The translations under genes were made by a program, and so were the position numbers. Below, piece by piece: positions 1-8,586 of a DNA stretch of 64,000 nt. The notes under the pieces are model-generated. The model saw only the letters and a program-made list of their open reading frames with translations. It had not been told where the DNA came from and made no database searches. The DNA comes from JABMNT01 sp048262655 (GTDB lineage: Bacteria; Pseudomonadota; Alphaproteobacteria; Rhodospirillales; Casp-alpha2): contig JBLXEY010000002.1 of the NCBI GenBank assembly GCA_048262655.1, positions 760,855 through 824,854 of the forward strand. Direction: 5' to 3'. How positions within the stretch are numbered: position 1 is the stretch's first letter; every line of letters begins with the position of its first letter.

Positions 1-155
1 CTGAAGGGGCGGAGCGACAGGCACAGATCGATATTCTCGGGGAGTTCGGTTGCGATATCGTTCAAGGATATTTTTTCTCTAAACCACTCCCGAACAAGAA
101 TTTTATAGAGTGGCTGTCGCAGCGGCAATCAATCACATCATCGCAGCCCTTATAA
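1..155 (+). CDS. C-terminal end of an EAL-domain cyclic-di-GMP phosphodiesterase (5' partial)
   Basis: The reading frame entering from the left edge (codons in phase with base 3) ends in TAA at 153-155. The last ~50 residues contain GCDIVQGYFFSKPLP followed by FIEWL. This is the conserved C-terminal end of EAL domains (consensus GCD-x2-QGY-x-F-x-KP). EAL domains hydrolyse cyclic di-GMP; the catalytic ExLxR motif and any sensory or GGDEF part lie outside the window, so activity cannot be judged. The next gene, pyrE, starts 190 bases downstream on the same strand and has its own ribosome site, so no operon is implied. Confidence 0.8.
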   Translation, partial: EGAERQAQIDILGEFGCDIVQGYFFSKPLPNKNFIEWLSQRQSITSSQPL

Positions 156-345
156 TCCATAATACAGTTAACGTTTATCGCCCGATATTACGTGCTCCAA
201 GCAGAACCTCTTGACGCCACTTCTATGGTCATCAAACGCACCCGCCGTCCAAAGTTTCTCGCAAATGCGGATTGTACGGAGTTGGGAATCGCATTAGAAA
301 TAGTCTACTTCTTCGAAATTGAGCAGGCTTGATAAAGGATCAGAC

Positions 346-1029
346 ATGTCGAACGCAGCGGCTTCTCCAGAAGCAACCTATGAAACAGCAAAATGGTTAT
401 TGGATATCAAAGCCGTCAACTTCCGTCCACAAGAGCCCTACATATTTACCGCCGGTTGGGCCAGTCCGGTTTATATCGATTGCCGCTGGATTATCTCCTT
501 TACCGAAGCCCGCCGCCGCATCATCAATATGGGCGTCGATATGCTCAAAAAGAACGGGGCACTGGACGGTGTCGACAAAGTTGCGGGCGGCGAAACAGCG
601 GGCATCCCTTATGCTGCGTGGATATCTGAGTCAGCTTCAATCCCGATGCTTTATGTCCGCAAAAAGCCAAAAGGATTTGGTCGCGATGCGCAAATCGAAG
701 GCCAGCTTTTGGAAGGCGACAAAGTCTTGCTGGTTGAGGATTTAGCGACCGATGGTGGATCAAAGATAAATTTTGTCAATGCGTTGCGCACCGCAGGTTC
801 CGAAGTCACGGATATTTTTGTCGTTTTCTTTTATGATATCTTTCCCGGCGCCCTTGATACACTTGAAGAATCAGGAGTGAAACTCCACTTTTTATGTACA
901 TGGCACGATGTTCTTAAAGTTGCCGCTGAAGGAGATTATTTTACCCCGGACGTTATCGAGGAGGTTCGCAAATTCCTGAACGACCCGATTGGCTGGTCCG
1001 GGGCACACGGAGGCCGCGATAAATACTAA
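346..1029 (+). CDS. pyrE: Orotate phosphoribosyltransferase
   Basis: Transfers orotate onto PRPP to make orotidine 5'-monophosphate, the fifth step of de novo pyrimidine synthesis, in the cytoplasm. The 227-residue product has the PRPP-binding signature VLLVEDLATDGGSK at about residues 127-140 and the substrate-side sequence FTAGWASPVYIDCR at about 34-47. The length and N-terminal region fit the alphaproteobacterial PyrE type. I chose ATG 346 because AAAGGA lies 6-7 bases upstream. An in-frame TTG at 319 would add nine residues not expected in the family. It stands alone between an EAL gene and a TerB-like gene. Confidence 0.93.
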   Translation: MSNAAASPEATYETAKWLLDIKAVNFRPQEPYIFTAGWASPVYIDCRWIISFTEARRRIINMGVDMLKKNGALDGVDKVAGGETAGIPYAAWISESASIPMLYVRKKPKGFGRDAQIEGQLLEGDKVLLVEDLATDGGSKINFVNALRTAGSEVTDIFVVFFYDIFPGALDTLEESGVKLHFLCTWHDVLKVAAEGDYFTPDVIEEVRKFLNDPIGWSGAHGGRDKY

Positions 1030-1125
1030 CCGCAGGGTTTCAAACTCTTGAGATCGTGATTAGCGGTAAGTTTTTAGAAATTGGTTCTTTGCTGTCATCA
1101 TAGAAAGTTATGTTTGGAGATGTGA

Positions 1126-1605
1126 ATGAGTGGATTTCTGGAAAGCTTGAAACGCAATTATCTGACGCATATAGAGCGCCAGAAAAACCGCCCGTTTCTG
1201 GAGGGGGTTATGGCTGCTTGTGCCATGGTTGCCACCGCCGACGGAGAAGTATCATTCGCTGAACGGGTAAGGGTCGATCAAATACTGCAAAGTCTTCAGC
1301 AACTGCAGATTTTTGACCCCCACGAAGGTATCGATATTTTCAATGACTTCACGGACCTAATCCTTGAGCATCCAGCGACAGGACATGAAACCGCTTTCCT
1401 TGCGATGGAGCGGGTAGCACGCGATGCAGACAATGGAGCATTAATGATGCGCATTTGTATCGCCATCTGCGATGCAGATTCTGGCGATCACTTGGCGGAC
1501 CAGATTGAGATCGTCTCGTTATGCTCTCGTTTGGGTTTGGACCCAACAGAGTTAGGGCTTTATGTCGATAAAACGGTTGATGAAATTATACCGTCCAAGG
1601 CCTAG
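1126..1605 (+). CDS. TerB-family (tellurite resistance B-like) protein
   Basis: A 159-residue soluble protein whose core, about residues 25-150, has the helical TerB pattern: ACAMVATADGEVSFAERVRVDQIL near the start and a second ICDADSGDHLADQIEIVSLCSRLGLDP unit near the end. The two acidic D-G-E / D-S-G-D segments are where TerB-like domains bind metal. TerB domains occur in stress and membrane-associated proteins; the name does not prove tellurite resistance, and no other ter genes are nearby. The start at ATG 1126 is preceded by TTTGGAGA. It is monocistronic, ~100 bases from the genes on either side. Confidence 0.75.
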   Translation: MSGFLESLKRNYLTHIERQKNRPFLEGVMAACAMVATADGEVSFAERVRVDQILQSLQQLQIFDPHEGIDIFNDFTDLILEHPATGHETAFLAMERVARDADNGALMMRICIAICDADSGDHLADQIEIVSLCSRLGLDPTELGLYVDKTVDEIIPSKA

Positions 1606-1712
1606 GCTTGCGTTTAAAAGCGTCAGACCTTGATACCATTCGCATTGAATTGGATAGAAGTTGAAGATTTCCCGCTTAACATAATTGAATTGTACGAACA
1701 GGATGTTTGCAA

Positions 1713-3377
1713 ATGTTTGCCATTAATAGACTGATCTTTCCCCTGCTCGCGTTGCTCTTCTGGCACGTCGCGACATCGGCCGTCGCGAAAGAAAAGCTCG
1801 TCATTGGCATCACCCAATTCCCATCGACCTTTCATCCCAACATCGATTCAATGGCTGCAAAGTCTTACATTCATGCAATGGTCGCCCGCCCCTTTACCGT
1901 CCACGATCAGGATTGGAAACTGATCTGCCTGCTGTGCACTAAACTCCCAACCATTGAAAATGGGCTGGCTAATCCGGAGCAAACCCCTGATGGCAAAAAT
2001 GGCATTGCTGTGACCTATGCGATCCAACCTGACGCCACATGGGGCGATGGAGTCCCGGTCACAACCAAGGATGTCATGTTTACGTGGCGCGTTGGTCGTC
2101 ACCAAAAATCCGGTGTTGGCAACATCGAATTTTACCGGAGCCTGTACAAGATCAGCATCATTTCCGACAAGGAATTTACACTGCATTTCGACAAGTTAAC
2201 TTTCGACTATAATGGCATTAATGATTTTAATTTGTTGCCAGCTCACGTTGATGAGAAAAACTTCTCCGAACCAGAATCCTATAAAAACCGCACGGCCTAT
2301 GACACGGATCCGCTAAACAAAGGTCTGTTCTTTGGCCCCTATCGGATTACCGATATGGCGACCGGCTCCCATGTTGTTCTTGAGCCAAACCCCACATGGT
2401 ATGGCAAGCCACCCGAATTCAAACAAATCGTCGTGCGCGCCATTGGCAATACAGCGGCATTGGAAGCCAACCTGCTGTCCGGCGGCATCGATATGATCGC
2501 GGGAGAATTAGGCCTGACGATAGATCAAGCCATTTCCTTCGAGAAACGGCACAAAGATAAATATAACGTCATCTTTAAACCGGGCTTAATCTACGAACAT
2601 ATCGACTTAAATCTTGATAACCCGCTTCTTCGCGACCTTCGCGTTCGCAAGGCCTTGATCCATTCTATTGACCGACAATCAATTTCCGAACGCTTGTTCG
2701 ATGGTCGCCAACCCGTCGCCCACAGCAGCGTCAATCCGCTCGACTGGGTTTTCGCAGACGATGTTCCCAAATATGATTTTAGCCCTGAGTTAGCATCTCA
2801 ATTATTGGATGAAGCGGGCTGGCGTATAAAAAAACGCGGCATTCGGTACAACGACATCGGTGAAAAACTGTCGTTTGAAATCATGACTACGGCGGGCAAT
2901 CGAACGCGTGAGCTTGTTGAACAAATCTTACAGAGCCAATGGAAAGCTGTGGGAATCGAGGTCAAGATAAAGAACGAGCCTGCGCGTGTGTTTTTTGGGC
3001 AAACGATGACAGAACGAAGGTTTAGCGCCTTTGGCATGTATGCATGGATGTCGTCGCCAGAAAATGTGCCGAGAACCACCCTGCATTCCAGCCATATCCC
3101 AACGCCGGATAACAATTACGCCGGGCAAAATTACACCGGATTTAAAAATGCCGAAATGGACGCCTTACTTGAAAAAATTGAAACAGAGTTGGACAAATCC
3201 AAACGCCGGGTCATGTGGCGCCGGATACAGCATATTTACGCGGAACAATTGCCCGTTATCCCTCTGTACTTCAGGGCAAGCCCCTTCGTTCTTCCAAAAT
3301 GGTTAACCGGGGTCAACCCGACCGGGCATCAGTACGCGACCACACACTGGGTCGAAAACTGGGGAATTCGGCCCTAG
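1713..3377 (+). CDS. Family 5 (peptide/oligopeptide-type) ABC transporter substrate-binding protein
   Basis: Periplasmic solute-binding protein of the SBP_bac_5 (DppA/OppA) family, 554 residues. A Sec signal peptide is visible: RLIFPLLALLFW, then TSAVA before KEK, with no lipobox cysteine. Family features include the FHPNIDS segment after the first strand, LEPNPTWYGKPP near residue 230, and the late LRDLRVRKALIHSIDRQ segment. ATG 1713 is preceded by AGGAT about 8 bases upstream; an in-frame TTG at 1707 is less likely. It is followed 7 bases later by two permease genes and then a Bax-like glucosaminidase. The cargo is not determinable from sequence; the linked peptidoglycan hydrolase makes muropeptides or murein peptides an attractive inference. 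Confidence 0.88.
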   Translation: MFAINRLIFPLLALLFWHVATSAVAKEKLVIGITQFPSTFHPNIDSMAAKSYIHAMVARPFTVHDQDWKLICLLCTKLPTIENGLANPEQTPDGKNGIAVTYAIQPDATWGDGVPVTTKDVMFTWRVGRHQKSGVGNIEFYRSLYKISIISDKEFTLHFDKLTFDYNGINDFNLLPAHVDEKNFSEPESYKNRTAYDTDPLNKGLFFGPYRITDMATGSHVVLEPNPTWYGKPPEFKQIVVRAIGNTAALEANLLSGGIDMIAGELGLTIDQAISFEKRHKDKYNVIFKPGLIYEHIDLNLDNPLLRDLRVRKALIHSIDRQSISERLFDGRQPVAHSSVNPLDWVFADDVPKYDFSPELASQLLDEAGWRIKKRGIRYNDIGEKLSFEIMTTAGNRTRELVEQILQSQWKAVGIEVKIKNEPARVFFGQTMTERRFSAFGMYAWMSSPENVPRTTLHSSHIPTPDNNYAGQNYTGFKNAEMDALLEKIETELDKSKRRVMWRRIQHIYAEQLPVIPLYFRASPFVLPKWLTGVNPTGHQYATTHWVENWGIRP

Positions 3378-3384
3378 GACGATC

Positions 3385-4350
3385 ATGATACAGTTTGTCC
3401 TCAGTCGATTGATCCAGTCGGCCCTTGTGCTTTTTGTCATGTCCTTTGTGATCTATGGGCTGATGGGCTTGATGCCAGGTGATCCTATCGATCTCATGAT
3501 CACGTCGGATCCAACGATGACGACCGAGGGCGCGGCGCGGCTTCGCGAGCTTTATGGTTTAAATGCTCCGATTACAGAGCGCTACTGGCACTGGCTTACG
3601 AACGCACTGGTCGGGGATTTCGGGTTTTCCCGGCTGTTTTCTCGCCCTGTTTTCGAGGTCATTTGGCCAGCCTTGGCGAATACAGTCGAACTCCTGGCAT
3701 TCAGCTTCCTGATCGCGCTGCTTATCGCACTGCCCCTGGGCATCATAGCAGCTGCTAAACCCTATTCAAAACGAGACTACGGCATTAATTTGATGGTTTT
3801 TGCGGGCATCTCCATCCCTCCTTTTTGGCTTGCCCTCCTGTTAATCACATTATTCTCAGTTATTTTTGGCATTCTTCCTGCGGGTGGCACGGCCGCCGCC
3901 TCTGGCGCGTCAGGGGTATGGGAAAGTGCCAAATATTTGGTCCTACCCATCGCCAGCCTGACCATTGCCAGCATCGGCAGCCATACCCGCTATATGCGGG
4001 CATCGATGATCGAAACACTGCGCCACGACTTCATAAGAACAGCGCGGGCCAAAGGATTAAGCTGGCCTCAGGTGATTACCCGCCACGCTCTTCGAAACGC
4101 ACTCATACCGGTCACCACCGTGATTGCCCTTGATTTTGGTTATCTTTTTTCCGGTGCCCTTGTTACGGAAACCATATTTTCCTATCCGGGAATGGGAAAA
4201 CTCATCTTCGATTCGATCATGGGTAACGACTATAATCTGGCGCTTATCACCTTATTGTTGGCGACCGGATTAACCTTGTTTGGAAACTTTCTGGCCGATG
4301 TCGCCTACACATGGCTAGACCCCAGATTAAGTTTTAAGGCGGGCCGATAA
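3385..4350 (+). CDS. ABC transporter permease, DppB/OppB type
   Basis: Inner-membrane permease of 321 residues with about six transmembrane segments. The N-terminal signature includes SRLIQSALVLFVMSFVIYGLM and GDPID, typical of the DppB/OppB/GsiC family. The cytoplasmic coupling (EAA-like) loop is TARAKGLSWPQVITRHALRNALIP at about residues 213-236, where an ATPase would dock. No ATPase gene is present in this operon or elsewhere in the window, so it must use one encoded elsewhere. The stop overlaps the next permease start by one base (TAATG), which implies translational coupling. Confidence 0.92.
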   Translation: MIQFVLSRLIQSALVLFVMSFVIYGLMGLMPGDPIDLMITSDPTMTTEGAARLRELYGLNAPITERYWHWLTNALVGDFGFSRLFSRPVFEVIWPALANTVELLAFSFLIALLIALPLGIIAAAKPYSKRDYGINLMVFAGISIPPFWLALLLITLFSVIFGILPAGGTAAASGASGVWESAKYLVLPIASLTIASIGSHTRYMRASMIETLRHDFIRTARAKGLSWPQVITRHALRNALIPVTTVIALDFGYLFSGALVTETIFSYPGMGKLIFDSIMGNDYNLALITLLLATGLTLFGNFLADVAYTWLDPRLSFKAGR

Positions 4351-5267
4351 TGCGGACGAATATCGAACGCCCGACCTTACTGATCTGGCGACGCTTCAGA
4401 AAACATCGACTGGCGATGATCAGCGGCTTGTTACTAGTCGCGTTTGCGATCCTCTCGGCCGGGGCGCCGATCTGGCTATCTATATTTGACCTAGACGGGC
4501 AGACCGTTGATCTCTTTAACCGGTTTCAACCGGCTTCAGCAACGCACCCTTTAGGAACGGATGAGCTGGGTCGCGATCTTTTGGCACGGCTTATCGAAGG
4601 GGGACGCGTATCGTTATTCGTTGGCCTAACGGCGGCTATCTGTGCTGCAATGATTGGAACAGTTATCGGCATCATTGCAGGTTACTTTGGCGGGCGTATC
4701 GACGCTTTTATCATGCGGTTCACGGATGGTGTCATTTCATTGCCGCTGCTCCCGCTCCTTATTGTGCTGGCAGCCATAGATCTATCCAAATTGGGTCTCC
4801 CGCAGTCGATTATCGAATCCGAAAACACCAGCCTGTTTCGGATATCCATAATTGTGGCCCTCGCCGGGTGGACAACCGTCGCCCGGTTGGTGCGAGCAGA
4901 AACACTGGCACTGAGAGAGCGTGACTTTGTTCGTGCGTCTTTTGCGCAAGGGGCCACACCGACAAGAATTATGCGCGTGCATATCCTGCCGAACCTGGCG
5001 GCATCAATTATTGTCGCAACAACTCTGGCAACAGGAAACATTATTCTGCTGGAGTCCGTGCTCAGCTTTTTAGGGTTGGGTATTCAGCCGCCCATTGCCA
5101 GTTGGGGAAATTTGTTGACCAATGCACAAGAACTTATTTGGGAAGCCCCGCGCCTTGCATTCTATCCGGGCGCACTCATTTTTTTAACGGTAATTGCCTT
5201 TAATTTTTTGGGGGATGGCTTAAGAGACGCATACGACCCCAAATCATCGGAGCGCAAGACCACATGA
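4350..5267 (+). CDS. ABC transporter permease, DppC/OppC type
   Basis: The 305-residue partner permease. The N-terminus has the DppC/OppC hallmark of a cytoplasmic stretch (RRFRKHRLAMISG), a first membrane helix, then HPLGTDELGRDLLARLIEGGRVSL at about residues 66-89. The coupling loop RASFAQGATPTRIMRVHILPN lies at about 195-215. It overlaps the upstream permease by one base and the downstream glucosaminidase gene by four bases (ATGA), so all are expected to be made from one mRNA. With the binding protein it forms the membrane part of an importer that lacks its own nucleotide-binding subunits. Confidence 0.92.
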   Translation: MRTNIERPTLLIWRRFRKHRLAMISGLLLVAFAILSAGAPIWLSIFDLDGQTVDLFNRFQPASATHPLGTDELGRDLLARLIEGGRVSLFVGLTAAICAAMIGTVIGIIAGYFGGRIDAFIMRFTDGVISLPLLPLLIVLAAIDLSKLGLPQSIIESENTSLFRISIIVALAGWTTVARLVRAETLALRERDFVRASFAQGATPTRIMRVHILPNLAASIIVATTLATGNIILLESVLSFLGLGIQPPIASWGNLLTNAQELIWEAPRLAFYPGALIFLTVIAFNFLGDGLRDAYDPKSSERKTT

Positions 5268-6091
5268 AAACCCCAAATCTGACCAGAGACGGAGCCATCA
5301 CCCTTGGGCTTTGTGTATTATTGGGGGCGGGCTTGCTATGGACACTTTTTTTTCTGCCTTCTCCCACGCGCAACTTGCCTGAGCGTCTTGCGGCCGCCGA
5401 ACTGAGCTTGAAACAGGCCCGTCAAACCCGAACATTAGCGGTAACGCCCTCCCTCAGCCGGATGCCGCTGCCGATCGTCGAACACGCCAACGAACGCAAG
5501 CTCTTGTTCATAGCCGCAATGCTCCCATTGATTTTGAAAGAAAACGCTCGGATCGAAGAACAGCGCGAGATCGCCAAAACGGCAAATCCGGAAAGTAGCG
5601 ACTATGAAACATTGGCGACAACCTATGGCCTCGAAAAAGATGCGCCCCGCCAACAGGTGCTCTCGCGCATTGATATTGTTCCCGCATCGCTGGCGTTAGC
5701 TCAAGCAGCCCTTGAATCCGGTTGGGGAACATCTCGATTTGCCCGCCAGGGGAATGCTTTTTTTGGCGAGCGCACCTTCGATTTGGATGCACCCGGGATC
5801 GAAGCCAAAGAAGCTGACGATGCAAACCCACCTTTTTTGGTAAAGAGTTTCCGCTCCGCCCAACTCAGTATCCGATCCTACATGAAGACCCTGAACACAA
5901 ATCCCGCCTATGAAGAGTTACGCAACCAACGTGCAATGCAAAGAAAAGCAGGCAAACCTGCAAGTGGCCTCTCTCTCGTCTCTATGCTTCATGGGTACGC
6001 AGAAATCGGCGACGCTTATGGCAAACGATTAACCAACACCATCAATGCAAACCAATTCATTGCCTATGATCAGCTGAAACTGGCACCTTAG
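5264..6091 (+). CDS. Bax-like glucosaminidase-domain protein (membrane-anchored)
   Basis: A 275-residue protein with one N-terminal membrane helix (about residues 10-31, AITLGLCVLLGAGLLW), a linker, and a C-terminal glucosaminidase domain of the Bax/FlgJ superfamily at about 135-270. The core ALAQAALESGWGTSRFARQGN carries the expected catalytic glutamate (Glu151). SIRSYMKTLNTNPAYEELR is typical of Bax homologues. Such enzymes are predicted to cleave N-acetylglucosaminyl linkages in peptidoglycan, here on the periplasmic side. The ATG overlaps the permease stop, so it is co-translated with a peptide-type importer. This suggests cleavage and uptake of wall fragments, an inference from linkage only. 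Confidence 0.85.
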   Translation: MKTPNLTRDGAITLGLCVLLGAGLLWTLFFLPSPTRNLPERLAAAELSLKQARQTRTLAVTPSLSRMPLPIVEHANERKLLFIAAMLPLILKENARIEEQREIAKTANPESSDYETLATTYGLEKDAPRQQVLSRIDIVPASLALAQAALESGWGTSRFARQGNAFFGERTFDLDAPGIEAKEADDANPPFLVKSFRSAQLSIRSYMKTLNTNPAYEELRNQRAMQRKAGKPASGLSLVSMLHGYAEIGDAYGKRLTNTINANQFIAYDQLKLAP

Positions 6092-6160
6092 CAGCGGCGG
6101 TCGCGTGCATATTGGAGAACATGAATTTACCTCAACGACAGAAGAAACGGTTCCTTCAAG

Positions 6161-6176
6161 CCTGACATCAGTCAGG
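6161..6176. terminator. Small inverted repeat at the convergent gene ends
   Basis: CCTGAC-ATCA-GTCAGG forms a perfect 6-bp stem (7 bp counting the flanking G6160-C6177 pair) between the + strand glucosaminidase gene and the - strand peroxiredoxin-like gene. It overlaps the stop codon of the latter. There is no clear T tract on either side, so it is at best a weak terminator. Confidence 0.3.
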
Positions 6177-6690
6177 CGGTTCCTCTGGCGGGGCGATTGT
6201 TTTCGATATTAAATTTCATTCCATCTAACAACTCTTCAAGGTCAGGCCGGGCCGCCGGACCATTTGAGATATCTGCGAGCATCAAGGTTCCATCCGGGCG
6301 AATGGCGAATGCGCCGGGTTCCGCAAAGCGTTGAGTTGTCTCCGCCTCAGATAGCGGATCAGAAACATAAAGACCGAGAGAGCGCATTTGTGGCTCTGAT
6401 AAACCGTGACACAAATCGAAGTTCCATCCGAATTCCTGCATATCTGCCAAGGCTTTTTCCTCAGGATCACCAGACACAACAACAACATCCATAACGGCTT
6501 GCCAATTCGATAAGGCGTCATTCAGCTTATTCAAATACCGTTTGCACCGCGGACAATGGCGACCTCGATACACGAAAAGCATGGTCCACCGGTCTTTATC
6601 GCCACCAATCGTTATTTCACCCTTTCCTCCAGTGATGGGCAGCTCAAATTCGCCAATAGGTTTATCAATGATAGGTTTAGGTGATGACAT
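6172..6690 (-). CDS. Peroxiredoxin-like (AhpC/TSA, redoxin-fold) protein
   Basis: A 172-residue cytoplasmic thioredoxin-fold protein. The strand and helix start MLFVYRGRHCPRCKRYLNKL place a CPRC pair at Cys46/Cys49, where Prx-like redoxins have their active thiol(s). The later DPEEKALADMQEFGW and GAFAIRPDGTLMLADIS segments fit AhpC/TSA and SelL-related proteins. It probably reduces peroxides or acts as a thiol oxidoreductase; the substrate is unknown. ATG 6690 is chosen because AAAGGAAG lies 6 bases upstream. An upstream ATG at 6804 would add 38 residues without family similarity. It is monocistronic and convergent with the glucosaminidase operon. Confidence 0.8.
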   Translation of the reverse strand: MSSPKPIIDKPIGEFELPITGGKGEITIGGDKDRWTMLFVYRGRHCPRCKRYLNKLNDALSNWQAVMDVVVVSGDPEEKALADMQEFGWNFDLCHGLSEPQMRSLGLYVSDPLSEAETTQRFAEPGAFAIRPDGTLMLADISNGPAARPDLEELLDGMKFNIENNRPARGTA

Positions 6691-7166
6691 TTGACTTCCT
6701 TTGAATAAATGAAGAAGAGACGGTATCTGGCGAAATTTCTTTCGAATTTCGATTTCATAATCCGAACGGAAGGTCACGAGAACATATGCCAAGATATAGC
6801 ACAATCATTTGAAGATCTTTATTTGGTGAAAAGGACGTGAGATCGACTTGAGGATCCCAGTTCCAATGGTGTCGCTGTGGAAAGGATCGCCGCTCGGTGT
6901 TTGAGGTGGTGCTGAAGCTATTCTCACGCTTTCCGCGAAACGACGCGGGGTATGTGCATAAGTCTGTGGACAAACCTGCGCGAAATTTATGAATAACGTT
7001 AGCAGGTCTAATTATCAGTTTGTTTACAACGACTTAATCCCGCCAACGTCGGTATTTGTGAAATGAGCATTGGGGTACCCAACCGGTATTTTATTGCTTC
7101 CGCCTAGACGCCGCGTATAAATCATATATCAACACGAATGAGACCCTTTGGTTAAAGAGAAACAAA
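6691..7166. other. 476-base intergenic region between divergent genes
   Basis: It separates the minus-strand peroxiredoxin-like gene from the plus-strand aminotransferase-hemA pair, so it must hold both promoters. I see no convincing gene. It contains two adjacent DnaA-box-like 9-mers (annotated separately) followed by an AT-rich stretch (about 6980-7020). No FNR-type palindrome or obvious -35/-10 pair for the hemA side was recognised. Confidence 0.6.
6952..6972 (-). promoter_or_regulatory. Pair of DnaA-box-like 9-mers
   Basis: TGTGCATAA at 6952-6960 is the reverse complement of TTATGCACA, a perfect match to the DnaA box TTATNCACA. TGTGGACAA at 6964-6972 is the complement of TTGTCCACA, one mismatch from the consensus. 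Both lie on the same strand, three bases apart, in the divergent intergenic region upstream of the aminotransferase-hemA pair. They could be a DnaA-responsive regulatory or titration site. Two boxes are too few to call an origin. Confidence 0.35.
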
Positions 7167-8546
7167 ATGAACACACGTGCTAATTCCGCTTCTGCCCGCG
7201 ACATCGCCTATCATGTCCACGGTTATACGAATCTCAAAAAACATGAGGATACGGGACCTCATATTATTGAAACCGGAAGCGGCGTGCGTGTAACTGATGA
7301 TAACGGGAATTCCTTTATTGAAGGAATGGCGGGGCTTTGGTGCACGTCCCTCGGTTTTAGTGAAGAACGCCTGATTGAAGCCGCTGTTCGGGAATTTCGC
7401 CGCCTCCCCTATTATCATGGGTTCGCTGGACGAACACCCGACGTCACAATCGAATTGGCCGAACGCCTGGTTAAAATGGCGCCCGTGCCAATGTCAAAGG
7501 CGCTTTTTGCCAACTCTGGATCCGAAGCCACTGATCTGTCGGTAAAGCTTATGTGGTACTACCACAATGCGATCGGCAAACCAGAAAAGAAAAAAATCAT
7601 CTCTCGCATCAAAGGTTATCATGGCGTCACGGTATGTTCAGCCAGCCTTACCGGCCTGCCGCATCTGCATAACGAATTCGACCTGCCGATCGAACGTATC
7701 ATGCATACGAGTTGCCCCCACTACTATCGTTTTGGCAATGAGGGGGAGAGTGAAGAAGAGTTTGCGACACGCTGCGCTGACGAACTGGAAGAACTGATCG
7801 CGCGCGAAGGTCCTGAAACCATCGCAGCCTTCTATGCCGAACCGGTTATGGGCGCCGGCGGGGTTATAGTACCGCCAGCCACCTATTTTGAAAAAATCCA
7901 GCACATTCTTAAAAAGCACGACATTCTCTTGATGGCAGATGAAGTCATTTGCGGATTTGGACGTACGGGTAACATGTGGGGAACCACGACGTTTGACCTG
8001 AAACCCGACATGATTACGATGGCCAAACAGCTTTCATCAGCATATCTGCCTATATCTGCGCTTCTAATCAGTGAAAAAGTCTATCAGGCGATGGTCGGTC
8101 AAAGCGAAAAACTGGGCTTGTTCGGTCATGGAGGAACCTATGCGGGACACCCGGTTTCAGCCGCCGTCGCGCTTGAAACACTTAATATTTATGAAGAACG
8201 CAATATCGTCTCTCATGTTCAGGCCATGTCTCCCCAAATGTTAGACGGCTTGCATGCATTGGCAGATCACCCGTTGGTCGGTGAAGTCCGGGGCGTGGGG
8301 CTTGTGGCGGGGGTTGAATTGGTCAAAGACAAGCTGACAAAAGAAACTTTCGATCCGAAATCCGCCGTCGGCGCTTACTGCCAGGGTAAAACACTGGAAA
8401 ACGGGCTGATTATCCGGGCGGTTGGTGATACTATCGCATTCTGTCCTCCCTTAATCATAGATGAAGGTGAAATTGCAGAAATGATCTCCAGTTTCAGCAA
8501 GGGATTAGACCAAACTTTGACTTGGGTCAAAGACGAAGGGCTATAG
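7167..8546 (+). CDS. Class III omega-aminotransferase (putrescine/beta-alanine--pyruvate type)
   Basis: A PLP enzyme of 459 residues moving a terminal amino group to a keto acid such as pyruvate. Features of the class III family: NSGSEATDLSVK (about 116-127, phosphate binding), GYHG at ~150, the ADEVICGFGRTG segment (about 257-268, cofactor-binding Asp), and MAKQLSSAYLP containing the Schiff-base Lys287. N-terminal HGYTNLKKHEDTGP resembles the aspartate aminotransferase-superfamily members annotated as SpuC or taurine/beta-alanine:pyruvate aminotransferases. The exact donor cannot be read from sequence. ATG 7167 follows AAAGAGA. hemA starts 40 bases downstream, so the two probably share a transcript. 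Confidence 0.88.
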   Translation: MNTRANSASARDIAYHVHGYTNLKKHEDTGPHIIETGSGVRVTDDNGNSFIEGMAGLWCTSLGFSEERLIEAAVREFRRLPYYHGFAGRTPDVTIELAERLVKMAPVPMSKALFANSGSEATDLSVKLMWYYHNAIGKPEKKKIISRIKGYHGVTVCSASLTGLPHLHNEFDLPIERIMHTSCPHYYRFGNEGESEEEFATRCADELEELIAREGPETIAAFYAEPVMGAGGVIVPPATYFEKIQHILKKHDILLMADEVICGFGRTGNMWGTTTFDLKPDMITMAKQLSSAYLPISALLISEKVYQAMVGQSEKLGLFGHGGTYAGHPVSAAVALETLNIYEERNIVSHVQAMSPQMLDGLHALADHPLVGEVRGVGLVAGVELVKDKLTKETFDPKSAVGAYCQGKTLENGLIIRAVGDTIAFCPPLIIDEGEIAEMISSFSKGLDQTLTWVKDEGL

Positions 8547-8586
8547 ACCTGCCAATTAGAGGCCGACCAGCCTAAGGAGCACAGCC

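Noticed and set aside
165..180. GTTAACGTT near pyrE as a second LiuR-type operator
   Set aside because: Only a single partial unit, no promoter context and no leucine-related gene nearby; the partial AACGTT at 6993 was rejected for the same reason.
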